64,000 bases of DNA, taken from assembly GCA_017577715.1 (NCBI GenBank), contig PKRC01000005.1, forward strand, positions 62,001 to 126,000, read 5' to 3'. The DNA comes from Clostridia bacterium (GTDB taxonomy: Bacteria; Bacillota; Clostridia; Caldicoprobacterales; Caldicoprobacteraceae). The position numbers were made by a program, and so were the translations under genes. The notes under the pieces were generated by a model. The model was not told the origin of the DNA and ran no database searches. It saw nothing but the letters and a program-made list of their open reading frames with translations. Below, one piece after another: positions 1 to 8,187 of this stretch. Every line of letters starts with the position of its first letter. Within the stretch, counting starts at the first letter, position 1.

Positions 1-104
1 AACCCCTTCCCGTAAAGTCCACGAATTAATTTTATCATTTATACGCGACAAAATCAATCGAACCAGTTGAACCCCTTAAGAATAGAAGGATAAGGCCTCC
101 TAAT

Positions 105-138
105 AAATAGAGGGGGGTGACATTCCCCCTCTATTTTT
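105..138 (-). terminator. Intrinsic terminator after ackA
   Basis: An inverted repeat of about 12 bp (AAATAGAGGGGG / CCCCCTCTATTT) starts 24 bases past the ackA stop. It is followed on the minus strand by ATTTATTA. The A/T-flanked stem could also work in the other direction. Confidence 0.75.
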
Positions 139-161
139 CTACCGTATCTCCCAAAACCGCT

Positions 162-1361
162 TCATCTAACCAATTCCAAAGTCTCCCTGGCTATCATAAG
201 CTCTTCATTGGTTGGGATAACCAATACTTTAACTTTGGAGTCGTCAGTGGATATTTCACCCTCTTTACCCTTTTTGGTATATTCGTTTTTCTCCCTATCT
301 ATATATATACCCAAAAACTCCAGCCCCTCGCAGGCCTTTTGACGGATATAAGGATTGTTTTCGCCTATGCCTGCCGTGAAGACCACGCAGTCAAGCCCGC
401 CCATAGCCGCTGCGTATGCTCCTATATACTTCTTGATGGAATAGGCAAATATGTCTAAAGCCAGCTGTGCCCGCTCGTTGCCTTCATTGGCAGCCGCCTC
501 TAGATCCCTGAAATCGCTGCTTACGCCCGATATGCCCAGCACTCCCGATTCCTTATTCAAATAATGATCAATTTGCTGATAAGTCATGTTTTCCTTTTCC
601 ATAAGGAAAGTGACAATGGCAGGGTCAATGACACCGCAACGTGTACCCATAGGCAACCCTTCAAGAGGGGTAAATCCCATACTGGTGTCTACCGACTTTC
701 CCCCTTTAACGGCAGCAATGCTGGATCCATTGCCCAAATGACAGGTAACCATCTTAAGCTCTTCTATGGGCCTTTCCAACAGCTTTGCAGCCCTCAAAGT
801 CACATATTTGTGTGAAGTGCCGTGGAAGCCATAACGCCTTATGCCGTATTTTTCATAAGCGCTGTACGGAATGGCATAAATATAGGCCTCCTTGGGCATG
901 GTCTGATGAAAAGCCGTATCAAAAACGGCTACCATGGGCGTATTGGGCATAACCTTTTTGCAGGCCTCTATACCGGTTATATTGGCCGGGTTGTGAAGAG
1001 GAGCTAGATTAATGTTTGCCCTTATGGCTTCCATTACGTCATCATCTATTATCACCGAGCTGGAAAATCTCTCGCCACCGTGGACCACCCTGTGACCCAC
1101 GGCTGAAATCTCCGATATGTCTTTGATTACTCCATACTCCGGATGTACCAGGGCATCTATGACCATCTTTACCGCCTGAACGTGGTCCTTGATGTCTACC
1201 TTTATCTCAACCTTTTCCTTCCCGGCCGGTGTATGGGACAGCATGGAGTTGTCTATCCCTATTCGTTCAGCTAAACCCTTGGCCAAAATCGTCTCGTCCG
1301 TCATATCGATAAGCTGATATTTGAGCGAGGAGCTCCCCGCATTTATGACCAAAATCTTCAT
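162..1361 (-). CDS. ackA: Acetate kinase
   Basis: Cytoplasmic enzyme that transfers phosphate from acetyl phosphate to ADP, giving acetate and ATP; it is the energy-yielding last step of acetate fermentation. The 399 residues match the usual length. The N-terminal phosphate-binding segment is NAGSSSLKYQ, followed by the family motifs GHRVVHGG, RYGFHGTSH, CHLGNGSS and TAGIGEN, all intact. The ATG at 1361 follows a GGGAGGAG ribosome binding site. It lies 21 bases after pta on the same strand, so the two form the standard pta-ackA operon. A strong hairpin terminator follows. Confidence 0.98.
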   Translation of the reverse strand: MKILVINAGSSSLKYQLIDMTDETILAKGLAERIGIDNSMLSHTPAGKEKVEIKVDIKDHVQAVKMVIDALVHPEYGVIKDISEISAVGHRVVHGGERFSSSVIIDDDVMEAIRANINLAPLHNPANITGIEACKKVMPNTPMVAVFDTAFHQTMPKEAYIYAIPYSAYEKYGIRRYGFHGTSHKYVTLRAAKLLERPIEELKMVTCHLGNGSSIAAVKGGKSVDTSMGFTPLEGLPMGTRCGVIDPAIVTFLMEKENMTYQQIDHYLNKESGVLGISGVSSDFRDLEAAANEGNERAQLALDIFAYSIKKYIGAYAAAMGGLDCVVFTAGIGENNPYIRQKACEGLEFLGIYIDREKNEYTKKGKEGEISTDDSKVKVLVIPTNEELMIARETLELVR

Positions 1362-1382
1362 ATCCTGCTCCTCCCTTCACCG

Positions 1383-2369
1383 TTATTGAGCCTCAACCAC
1401 GGTAATGGCAATGACATTGACGATGTCTTCGGCGCTGCAGCCTCTGGAGAGATCATTGACCGGCTTTGCCAACCCCTGGCTCAATGGCCCCAATGCCATG
1501 GCCTTGGCCAGCCTCTGCGTGAGCTTATACGCAATATTGCCAGCGTTAAGGTCGGGGAATATCAATACGTTGGCCCTACCCGCCACCGGACTGCCCGGGC
1601 ATTTCTTCTTGGCCACTTCCATATCCAGTGCGGCATCCACCTGCAACTCTCCATCTATCAGCAGGTCAGGCATCATCTCTTTGGCTATGCGGGTGGCCTC
1701 CCTCACCTTGTCAACCGACTCGTGCTCAGCGCTTCCCTTGGTCGAGAAGGACAGCATGGCCACTCGCGGTTCCATACCCACCAGCACTTTGGCGGTTCTG
1801 GCGGCCGATATCGCAATAGCAGCTAAATCCTGGGCGGTAGGATTGGGATTCAAACCGCAGTCGGCATAGATGAATACTCCGTTTTCGCCATACTGACAAT
1901 CGGGCACCTCGATCAGAAAACAGCTGGATGCTACCGATATTCCCGGCATAGTCTTTATGATCTGCAATACCGGCCTCCATACGTCGGGCGTGCTGTACAC
2001 CGCTCCCGCCACCATTCCATCAGCATCGCCCAGCTTGACCATCATACAACCATAGTAAAGTGGATTCTTCATGAGCTCCCTGGCCTTTTCGGCCGTCATC
2101 CCCTTATGTTTGCGAAGCTCCACCAGCTGATCGACATAAAAGTCAAATTTATCCGAGCTCTCCGGATCTATAATCGTAGCATCCGCCAAATTCAACCCTG
2201 CTGCATTTTTATAGATCTCTTCTTTTTTGCCCAGCAGGATTATGTCGGCTATGCCCTCCTTCATGGCTATTTCGGCCGCCTTCAACGTCCTGTCGTCATT
2301 GCTTTCCGGAAGGACTATGCGTTTTTTGCACGATTTAGCCTTATTAATGATAGATTCCATTACACCCAT
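1383..2369 (-). CDS. pta: Phosphate acetyltransferase
   Basis: Converts acetyl-CoA and phosphate to acetyl phosphate, feeding acetate kinase encoded just downstream. The 328 residues match the short single-domain Pta/Ptb type rather than the long enterobacterial form. Recognisable family segments are VLPESNDDRTLKAA near the N-terminus, GLNPNPTAQDLAAIA mid-protein and the C-terminal GPLSQGLAKPVNDLSRGC. The ATG is preceded by AAAGGGGATC. The 250-base AT-rich gap upstream separates it from the divergent tmcAL and should hold promoters for both; I could not pick a convincing -35/-10 pair for pta. Confidence 0.97.
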   Translation of the reverse strand: MGVMESIINKAKSCKKRIVLPESNDDRTLKAAEIAMKEGIADIILLGKKEEIYKNAAGLNLADATIIDPESSDKFDFYVDQLVELRKHKGMTAEKARELMKNPLYYGCMMVKLGDADGMVAGAVYSTPDVWRPVLQIIKTMPGISVASSCFLIEVPDCQYGENGVFIYADCGLNPNPTAQDLAAIAISAARTAKVLVGMEPRVAMLSFSTKGSAEHESVDKVREATRIAKEMMPDLLIDGELQVDAALDMEVAKKKCPGSPVAGRANVLIFPDLNAGNIAYKLTQRLAKAMALGPLSQGLAKPVNDLSRGCSAEDIVNVIAITVVEAQ

Positions 2370-2621
2370 AGATGATCCCCTTTCACAAAAATTTATTTTT
2401 GATTAAAAACACACAAAAACTCAACCTATTTTATATTCTACATAAAATATCAAAATCCTTCATAAAATATGATTTCTAAATTTTCTGTATTTATTTTTCA
2501 CCTTAGGACAACCATTATCTATTCTAACCTAAATAGGGGGTAAATCAATAAGTTTTTGAAAATTTACATTATACCGACCACAAGATATAATAATATATCA
2601 TCTCCAAAGCGAGGGGTTATG

Positions 2622-3881
2622 GTGAAAGTACTGGGGATAATCGCTGAATACAACCCATTTCACAACGGACATTTGCACCACCTAAAAAGCTCTTTAGAGC
2701 TCATACAGCCCGATTACACTATAGTAGCCATGTCGGGCCACTTCACCCAGAGGGGCGAAGCGGCCATAGTCGATAAGTGGGAAAGGGCTGAAATGGCGCT
2801 CCGAAATGGTGTAGACATAGTGGTGGAGCTGCCGGCCGTATATTCATCTCAAACGGCAGAGCTGTTCGCCTATGGCGGCGTCCAACTCCTAAACCATACG
2901 GGAGTGGTAACCCATATAAGCTTCGGCAGCGAAATAGGGACAATACAGCCGCTGACAGAAATAGCTAGGGTGCTGGCCGAAGAACCCCCGACATTCAAAG
3001 CGCTGCTGAAACAATACCTGGACCAAGGGCTGTCCTTTCCTCAGGCCAGGCACATGGCAATCATGGAACACGCAAAAAAAATGGGCTTAAGCTTTTCGGA
3101 AAGCCAGTGGGAAAGGATAATCAATAGCTCCAACTCCATACTGGCTATTGAATACCTCAAAGCGCTGTACAGGACAAAAAGTAACATAATTCCGGTTACC
3201 ATTCAGCGGATAGGCGCACCGTACAACGCCCAGGAGATGAGCGGCGAGATATCCAGCGCAACTGCTATAAGGAATGAACTTAAAAAGCAAAAATGTTGGG
3301 GCAACATTTCCCGGGCAATGCCTCGAGCATCCTTTGAAATATTAAAGGGTGCCATAGAATCGGGAAAAGGGCCGGTCACCAACAGTTCCCTTGAACAGCT
3401 CATGCTGGGGAACATCCGCTCCATGCCCCTAGAAGACATCAAAAACCTGATGGACATAGATGAAGGCCTTGAAAACCGCATAAAGGAATGCGCTCTCAAA
3501 GCCTCCACCCTAGATGAATTCATGGCCCTTGCCAAGACAAAAAGATACGTCTACACGCGCCTCCAGCGCATACTGGTTCACGCGCTGCTGGGCATAACAA
3601 AAGAAAGGGTGGAAAGGTTTCGGCGCGCCGGAGGACCCCAATACTTGCGAATCCTGGGCTTCTCAACCAGAGCTATACCACTTTTAAAGCAATTAAAACA
3701 AAGCGCCAGGGTGCCCATCATAACAAAGGCAGCCCGTTATGAGGAGGTGCTAAAAAGCCCCATAGCCCGTGAAATGTTCGATATAGACGTTTTAGCCACC
3801 AATTTATATAGCCTGGGGATACCCAACCCATGTTATAGAAAGGGAAACAGGGACTTCACCGAAAAGATCAGGGTAATCTAA
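2622..3881 (+). CDS. tmcAL: tRNA(Met) cytidine acetate ligase (YlbM family)
   Basis: By family, an ATP-dependent enzyme that makes N4-acetylcytidine at the wobble position of elongator tRNA-Met. It has a nucleotidyltransferase fold with the HIGH-like signature YNPFHNGH at residues 11-18, followed by MSGHFTQRGE, and is 419 residues long. I place the start at the GTG at 2622, five bases after GAGGGG, because the protein then begins MKVLGIIAEYNPFHNGH like known YlbM; an ATG one codon upstream is possible. It is divergent from pta, and its stop overlaps the convergent lipase gene by four bases. Confidence 0.93.
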   Translation: MKVLGIIAEYNPFHNGHLHHLKSSLELIQPDYTIVAMSGHFTQRGEAAIVDKWERAEMALRNGVDIVVELPAVYSSQTAELFAYGGVQLLNHTGVVTHISFGSEIGTIQPLTEIARVLAEEPPTFKALLKQYLDQGLSFPQARHMAIMEHAKKMGLSFSESQWERIINSSNSILAIEYLKALYRTKSNIIPVTIQRIGAPYNAQEMSGEISSATAIRNELKKQKCWGNISRAMPRASFEILKGAIESGKGPVTNSSLEQLMLGNIRSMPLEDIKNLMDIDEGLENRIKECALKASTLDEFMALAKTKRYVYTRLQRILVHALLGITKERVERFRRAGGPQYLRILGFSTRAIPLLKQLKQSARVPIITKAARYEEVLKSPIAREMFDIDVLATNLYSLGIPNPCYRKGNRDFTEKIRVI

Positions 3882-4660
3882 TGCTGGTAAGTTTCTATGA
3901 GGCTTTTTATCCGGTCCATAGCTTCCAAAGTGGCCTTTCTACCCGCCTGTATGCATCTATCCACCTCGTCAAAAAAGAAAGGATGGACACTCGAGACATC
4001 GGGATAGATTATCACATCTCCTTTTTGTACGTTGTTCTTCAAAATCTCCAGCTCCATTACCTCCAACGACTGCAAAATCACTTCCAGGATGTTTACGGGC
4101 GGGCGATGCTGTCCACGAAACCCTACGTCTACCCCTATGACCACATCTGCTCCCATGCGCTTTACGGTATCCACCGGCACCCGTGCCAACAGTCCCCCAT
4201 CTACCAGGATATAATTCCCCCACTCCACCGGGGTAAATATTCCGGGTATGGATATGCTGGCCCGCACAGCCCTGTATACCTTGCCCTCGTTGAGCTCTAT
4301 CAGCTGGCAGGTCTTAAGGTCGACGGCCGTGACGGTAAGAGGAATGTTAAGCTCTCCAAACTCTCTATCGCGGGTAAGCAGCTTGATGAGCTCTTCGATC
4401 CTATGTCCTTTTATAAAGCCATGACGCGGAACGTTAACATCGTAATACTTCTTCATGTCCAGGTTTTGAGCTATCCCTTCCATCATCTTGGGCGAAACGC
4501 CGGCAGCATACAAAGCTCCCACAACGGCGCCAATGCTGGACCCAGCTATGTAGTCGGGGACAATCCCGTTTTCCTCAAGCACCTGCAATACGCCGATGTG
4601 GGCCAAGCCTCTAGCAGCTCCCGACCCCAAAGCCAAGCCTATCTTCACCTTTTTCTTCAT
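3878..4660 (-). CDS. Patatin-like phospholipase, RssA/YlbK type
   Basis: A small (260 aa) patatin-fold serine hydrolase. Visible motifs are the oxyanion glycine loop GSGAARGLAHIG at residues 13-24, the nucleophile elbow GSSIG at about 40-44 and the catalytic aspartate in DGG at about 153-155, so the Ser-Asp dyad is complete. No signal peptide is seen, which suggests a cytoplasmic or membrane-associated enzyme. The true substrate of this branch is not known. It sits between tmcAL and ylbJ as ylbK does in Bacillus, but its strand is opposite to both neighbours. The 3' end overlaps tmcAL tail to tail. Confidence 0.9.
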   Translation of the reverse strand: MKKKVKIGLALGSGAARGLAHIGVLQVLEENGIVPDYIAGSSIGAVVGALYAAGVSPKMMEGIAQNLDMKKYYDVNVPRHGFIKGHRIEELIKLLTRDREFGELNIPLTVTAVDLKTCQLIELNEGKVYRAVRASISIPGIFTPVEWGNYILVDGGLLARVPVDTVKRMGADVVIGVDVGFRGQHRPPVNILEVILQSLEVMELEILKNNVQKGDVIIYPDVSSVHPFFFDEVDRCIQAGRKATLEAMDRIKSLIETYQH

Positions 4661-4730
4661 AAATTTACGACCTCCACAATATGAATATACTAAAGCGCAC
4701 TCCCTATATGCTTATTATGCAGGAGGAAAA

Positions 4731-5957
4731 ATGTATAAGGGATATACCTTGATAAAGCTACAATCCATAACGTTGGTGATATTGTGCCTCCTGGTAACCT
4801 GTTTTATAATCGCCTTTCCGCGCCAATCCTTCCAGGCAGCCTTGACTGGCCTGGACACCTGGCTGAGAAACGTCTTCCCGGCACTGCTTCCTTTTTTCAT
4901 CGTTTCAGAAATAATGATGGGCATAGGCCTGGTGAACTTTTTCGCCGTCCTGCTCAGGCCCGTCATGGGGCCATTGTTCCGCTGCCCGGGCGAAAGCTCG
5001 TTTATATGGGCCATGAGCATCACCTCTGGCTACCCGGTAGGAGCAAAGCTTACCTCATCCTTCCTCGAAAGGGGGAACATAACTCCCCACCAGGCCCAAA
5101 GGATAATGGCCTTTTGCAGTACCTCCGGCCCCCTCTTCATGCTGGGAGCGGTTGGCATCGGAATGCTCAACAGCTCTTCAGCCGGCAAGATCATTGCAGC
5201 AAGCCATTATATGGCTTCCATCATAGTAGGCCTTATATTCCGCTTTTATATGCCATCCAACCATAAAGAGCCCAAAAAAATAGAAAGTCCCCCTGGCATT
5301 AAGACGGCTTTCAAGGCTCTGCTGTCGGCAAGAAAAAAGGACGGCAGGACCTTTGGAGAAATGCTGAGCGATGCCGTTCGCAATTCCATGAACGCGCTTT
5401 TGTATATAGGGGGATTTATCATCCTCTTCTCGGTAATCATAGACATATTGTTGAAAACCGGTCTTATAAGCAGCTTATCTCAATTGCTGGCACCAATCCT
5501 CCTGCCTTTGGGGATAGATGCTCAACTCCTCCCCGGCCTCATGGGAGGAATATTGGAGATGACCACCGGATGCAAGCTGATAGCCCAGGCTGCTGCTCCG
5601 CTCTCGCAAAAAATAATCCTCAGCGCCTTTGTAATAAGCTGGAGCGGATTTTCCATTCACTGCCAGGTAATGGGCTTTCTGAGCAAAAGCGATATCTCCA
5701 TTGGCCTTTACATCATGACAAAGATTCTCCATGCAATCATTGCATCCATCCTGGCATGGGCCATTATGAAAATATGGCCACAACCCGACCTGGACGCGTT
5801 TCACCAATTTACTCCTCAACCGATTACATCGTTTTCCGCTCAGCTGCAAAGCGCATGGCAGCTGGTTGTATATTGCATTCTAATCCTGGCCCTGACCGCC
5901 CTAATACCACTCATCGCGGTACGCCTCAAGTCATCCAGAGGCCCAAAACGCCCCTAG
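4731..5957 (+). CDS. ylbJ: Sporulation integral membrane protein YlbJ
   Basis: A multi-spanning membrane protein (408 aa, roughly eight or more hydrophobic segments) of the nucleoside-recognition/gate family. In Bacillus YlbJ is made in the mother cell and is needed for spore cortex formation; the transported substrate is unknown. The family segment SGYPVGAKL is present near residue 105, with a similar gate motif in the second half (GGILEMTTGC). The ATG at 4731 is chosen because AGGAGG ends four bases before it. It is flanked by the lipase and coaD, as in the ylb cluster. The 3' end overlaps the convergent coiled-coil gene by four bases. Confidence 0.92.
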   Translation: MYKGYTLIKLQSITLVILCLLVTCFIIAFPRQSFQAALTGLDTWLRNVFPALLPFFIVSEIMMGIGLVNFFAVLLRPVMGPLFRCPGESSFIWAMSITSGYPVGAKLTSSFLERGNITPHQAQRIMAFCSTSGPLFMLGAVGIGMLNSSSAGKIIAASHYMASIIVGLIFRFYMPSNHKEPKKIESPPGIKTAFKALLSARKKDGRTFGEMLSDAVRNSMNALLYIGGFIILFSVIIDILLKTGLISSLSQLLAPILLPLGIDAQLLPGLMGGILEMTTGCKLIAQAAAPLSQKIILSAFVISWSGFSIHCQVMGFLSKSDISIGLYIMTKILHAIIASILAWAIMKIWPQPDLDAFHQFTPQPITSFSAQLQSAWQLVVYCILILALTALIPLIAVRLKSSRGPKRP

Positions 5958-6436
5958 CGGTTCACTTCTTGCTCCTCTTTAACTCCTCGCTTTTTGCTCC
6001 CCTTTAGTTCCTCGCGGTTCTGCCTTATAACCTCCAGCTGCTGGGCAAGGTAGCGCTCTACCTCCTGGAGTATCTCATCGGCATATTCCCTTGCACCCAA
6101 CCGTATTTTTTTGGCGCTTTCCTGTGCATTTTCGATGATCTCCCTTGACTGCTGATAGGCCATCTGCGTGATCTCGTGCTCGTCCACAAGGGCTTTGATG
6201 TGCTGTTCCGCTTCTTTAAGAAGGGTTTCGGCTTCTTTCTGGGCTTCGGCCAGTATCCTCTGGCGTTCCCTAGTTATCATCTCTGCTCGTTCCAGTGCTT
6301 CGGGCAAGCTAAGGCGGATATCCCTGATGATATCCAGGCATTTATCGCGGTCCACCATCACTTTGCCCAGGAGGGGCACCGGCTTACCGTTCTCCAGTTC
6401 ATCCTCCAAAATATCCAGAAGGCTGAAGACATTCAT
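5954..6436 (-). CDS. Coiled-coil protein of unknown function next to coaD
   Basis: A 160-residue soluble protein, very rich in Glu, Lys, Arg and Gln, predicted to be almost entirely helical. A long coiled coil runs from about residue 45 to 150, resembling the stalk of ATP synthase subunit b or DivIVA-like proteins without their membrane or lipid-binding ends. No catalytic motif is seen. It begins after a GAGGAGG site and lies 15 bases downstream of coaD on the same strand, so it is probably co-transcribed with rsmD-coaD. I do not assign a function. Confidence 0.75.
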   Translation of the reverse strand: MNVFSLLDILEDELENGKPVPLLGKVMVDRDKCLDIIRDIRLSLPEALERAEMITRERQRILAEAQKEAETLLKEAEQHIKALVDEHEITQMAYQQSREIIENAQESAKKIRLGAREYADEILQEVERYLAQQLEVIRQNREELKGSKKRGVKEEQEVNR

Positions 6437-6451
6437 CTCCTTTATTCCTCC

Positions 6452-6934
6452 TCATGAATTAATCAATTTCTTTTGTATATCGGGCAGAACGACTTCGGGG
6501 ACCAGCTCGCCTATACAGCCACCCAGCCTACCTATCTCTTTGACGACGCTGGAGCTCAAATAGGAGTATTTATAGCTGGTCATCATGAATAAGGTCTCTA
6601 TGTTGGGATCCAACTTTCTGTTCATGAGGGCCATCTGAAACTCGTATTCAAAATCGGATACCGCCCTCAAACCCTTTATGATAACCCGTGCGTTTTTCTT
6701 TCTCATGAAATCGACCAATAATCCTTCGAAATGGTCAACCTCTACATTGGGTAAATCCTTTACCGCCTTTTTTATCAGCTCCACTCTCTCGGCAACCGTA
6801 AATGTGGCCACCTTGTTGGGGTTGCGCACCACAGCCACAATCAGCTTGTCAAATATCCTGCTGGCTCGTTTTATGATATCCATATGCCCATTGGTTATGG
6901 GATCAAAGCTTCCAGGATAAACAGCTATTTTCAC
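6452..6934 (-). CDS. coaD: Phosphopantetheine adenylyltransferase
   Basis: Adenylates 4'-phosphopantetheine to dephospho-CoA, the penultimate step of CoA synthesis. The nucleotidyltransferase signature YPGSFDPITNGH is near the N-terminus, and the later motif SYLSSSVVKEI is intact. With the GTG at 6934 the protein is 160 aa and starts MKIAVYPGSFDP like its relatives. An alternative GTG at 6946 overlaps the rsmD stop (GTGA) but adds four non-family residues and leaves no room for a ribosome binding site. It directly follows rsmD, the usual pairing. The other CoA-synthesis gene here is coaBC at 24.4 kb. Confidence 0.96.
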   Translation of the reverse strand: MKIAVYPGSFDPITNGHMDIIKRASRIFDKLIVAVVRNPNKVATFTVAERVELIKKAVKDLPNVEVDHFEGLLVDFMRKKNARVIIKGLRAVSDFEYEFQMALMNRKLDPNIETLFMMTSYKYSYLSSSVVKEIGRLGGCIGELVPEVVLPDIQKKLINS

Positions 6935-6942
6935 TATGCCAT

Positions 6943-7491
6943 TCACTCCTTCTTATAAAGGCTTATGACGGTATCGCCGTAATGCCTGTCCTGCAGTTTA
7001 ACCAAATTCCCCACTCTATCGGGTTGATGGTCTCTGCTTGAATGCTCAAGTACAACTATGCCATCCTCATGCAATATATCGCTGTCGGCAATGGCATTAA
7101 GAAGCGGAACCTCCAACCCTTTGCTGTAAGGTGGATCGGCAAATATTATGTCAAACCTTTCCTTGCCAGAAAGGCGCTTGATTGCATGAAATACGTCGTA
7201 ACGCATGACGGTGGTTTGTTCAAGACATCCCAGATTAGCACGGTTTTTGTTGAGCACATCCACAGCGCGCGCATCCCTCTCCACAAACACCACCCTTGAA
7301 CATCCCCTGCTTAAAGCTTCCAGCCCCAGATTGCCCGTCCCTGCAAACAGGTCTAGCACGCTGCTGCCGGCAATACGCTGCTGCAGTATATTGAATATGG
7401 CCTCCTTTACCATATCAGCCGTGGGCCGCGTGTTCATGCCCTTGGCCGCCAGCAGCCTTCTCCCTTTCCACCGCCCTGCTATAACCCTCAA
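6943..7491 (-). CDS. rsmD: 16S rRNA (guanine-966-N2)-methyltransferase
   Basis: Methylates G966 of 16S rRNA using S-adenosylmethionine. Rossmann-type methyltransferase of 182 aa with the SAM-binding segment VLDLFAGTGNLGLEALSRG and the catalytic motif FADPPY. The likely start is the TTG at 7491, eight bases after GGAGG, giving MRVIAGRWKGRRL as in YlbH; ATGs at 7497 and 7506 are in frame but poorly spaced or lack a ribosome binding site. It is the first gene of the rsmD-coaD-coiled-coil operon. Confidence 0.94.
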   Translation of the reverse strand: MRVIAGRWKGRRLLAAKGMNTRPTADMVKEAIFNILQQRIAGSSVLDLFAGTGNLGLEALSRGCSRVVFVERDARAVDVLNKNRANLGCLEQTTVMRYDVFHAIKRLSGKERFDIIFADPPYSKGLEVPLLNAIADSDILHEDGIVVLEHSSRDHQPDRVGNLVKLQDRHYGDTVISLYKKE

Positions 7492-7542
7492 GCTCATTGC
7501 CTCCATAGCACGGAATTCATTAAATTATATTAATTATTATTC

Positions 7543-7571
7543 ATTCTAACATAATTTACTACACCGCACAA
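7543..7571 (-). promoter_or_regulatory. Sigma-A-type promoter for rsmD-coaD
   Basis: On the minus strand TTGTGC (7571-7566) is separated by 17 bases from TAGAAT (7548-7543). It lies about 50 bases before the rsmD start. Confidence 0.5.
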
Positions 7572-7691
7572 GCAATCTTTCAAAAACAGGACCATTTTCC
7601 CTATGGAGATGTATATTTTGAAACATATGGTGCAATAATAAAAATGTAACATCCCCCATAGAGCTCTTCCTTCAATTCTCCTCTCCCAGCG

Positions 7692-7720
7692 CTGGTGGCC
7701 TAAAGGTCACCAGTTTTTTT
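7692..7720 (+). terminator. Orphan plus-strand terminator (possible small RNA end)
   Basis: The hairpin CTGGTGGCCT / AGGTCACCAG (7692-7713, one G-T pair) is followed by seven T residues. No plus-strand gene precedes it within 1.7 kb, and the other strand shows no T-run, so it probably ends an unannotated plus-strand transcript. Confidence 0.6.
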
Positions 7721-7750
7721 GTTCTATAGCAGAAAGTAGCTATTTACAAC

Positions 7751-7787
7751 GATAAAAGGGAACGGCGTTGAGCCGTTCCCTTTTATC
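7751..7787 (-). terminator. Terminator after the SASP gene
   Basis: A perfect 16-bp inverted repeat GATAAAAGGGAACGGC with a five-base loop begins eight bases past the SASP stop. Confidence 0.8.
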
Positions 7788-7794
7788 ATACATG

Positions 7795-8001
7795 TTATCT
7801 GCCACTTAGCTGCCTCTCGGCCTGCTCGATTAACCTCTTCACCATATACCCACCGATATAACCAGCCTCTTTAGCGGTCAAATCCCCATTGTACCCCTGC
7901 TTTAGGTTAACTCCTAGCTGGCTGGCTATCTCAAACTTCATGTTGTCGAGAGCCTGCCTAGCCTCGGGAACTATAGTGCGATTCCTGTTATTTCTGGCCA
8001 C
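7795..8001 (-). CDS. Small acid-soluble spore protein, alpha/beta type
   Basis: Spore-core DNA-binding protein of 68 aa that coats spore DNA against UV and heat damage and is degraded at germination. The first family motif MKFEIASQLG (residues 21-30) contains the GPR protease cleavage site. The second conserved block GGYMVKRLIEQAE is near the C-terminus. It starts at a GTG eight bases after AGGAGGTG. It is a single-gene unit closed by a strong terminator. Such genes are normally transcribed by the forespore factor sigma-G; I did not find a convincing sigma-G promoter by eye. Confidence 0.95.
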   Translation of the reverse strand: MARNNRNRTIVPEARQALDNMKFEIASQLGVNLKQGYNGDLTAKEAGYIGGYMVKRLIEQAERQLSGR

Positions 8002-8122
8002 GTTTATTTCACCTCCTATTTCATCGTGGTATTATTAATTTAACCAATACAACGATTTTTACTCTAGTAATATATAGCAACTGTATATTAAACCTTCCTT
8101 ATTTTAAAGCGCAAAATTTGAC

Positions 8123-8155
8123 CCTGATATACCTTTATTTCAGAGGTAATCAGGG
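8123..8155. terminator. Hairpin downstream of recG
   Basis: The inverted repeat CCCTGAT-at-ACCT / AGGT-a-ATCAGGG lies about 30 bases after the recG stop. The following T-run is weak on both strands, so a role as recG terminator is only likely. Confidence 0.4.
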
Positions 8156-8187
8156 CATATGTTTTGTTTATACTATTTGTCATTTTT

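Noticed and set aside
3881..4684. Long plus-strand open frame (267 codons) opposite the patatin-like gene
   Set aside because: It is the antisense of a gene with clear catalytic motifs, has no family sequence and no ribosome binding site.
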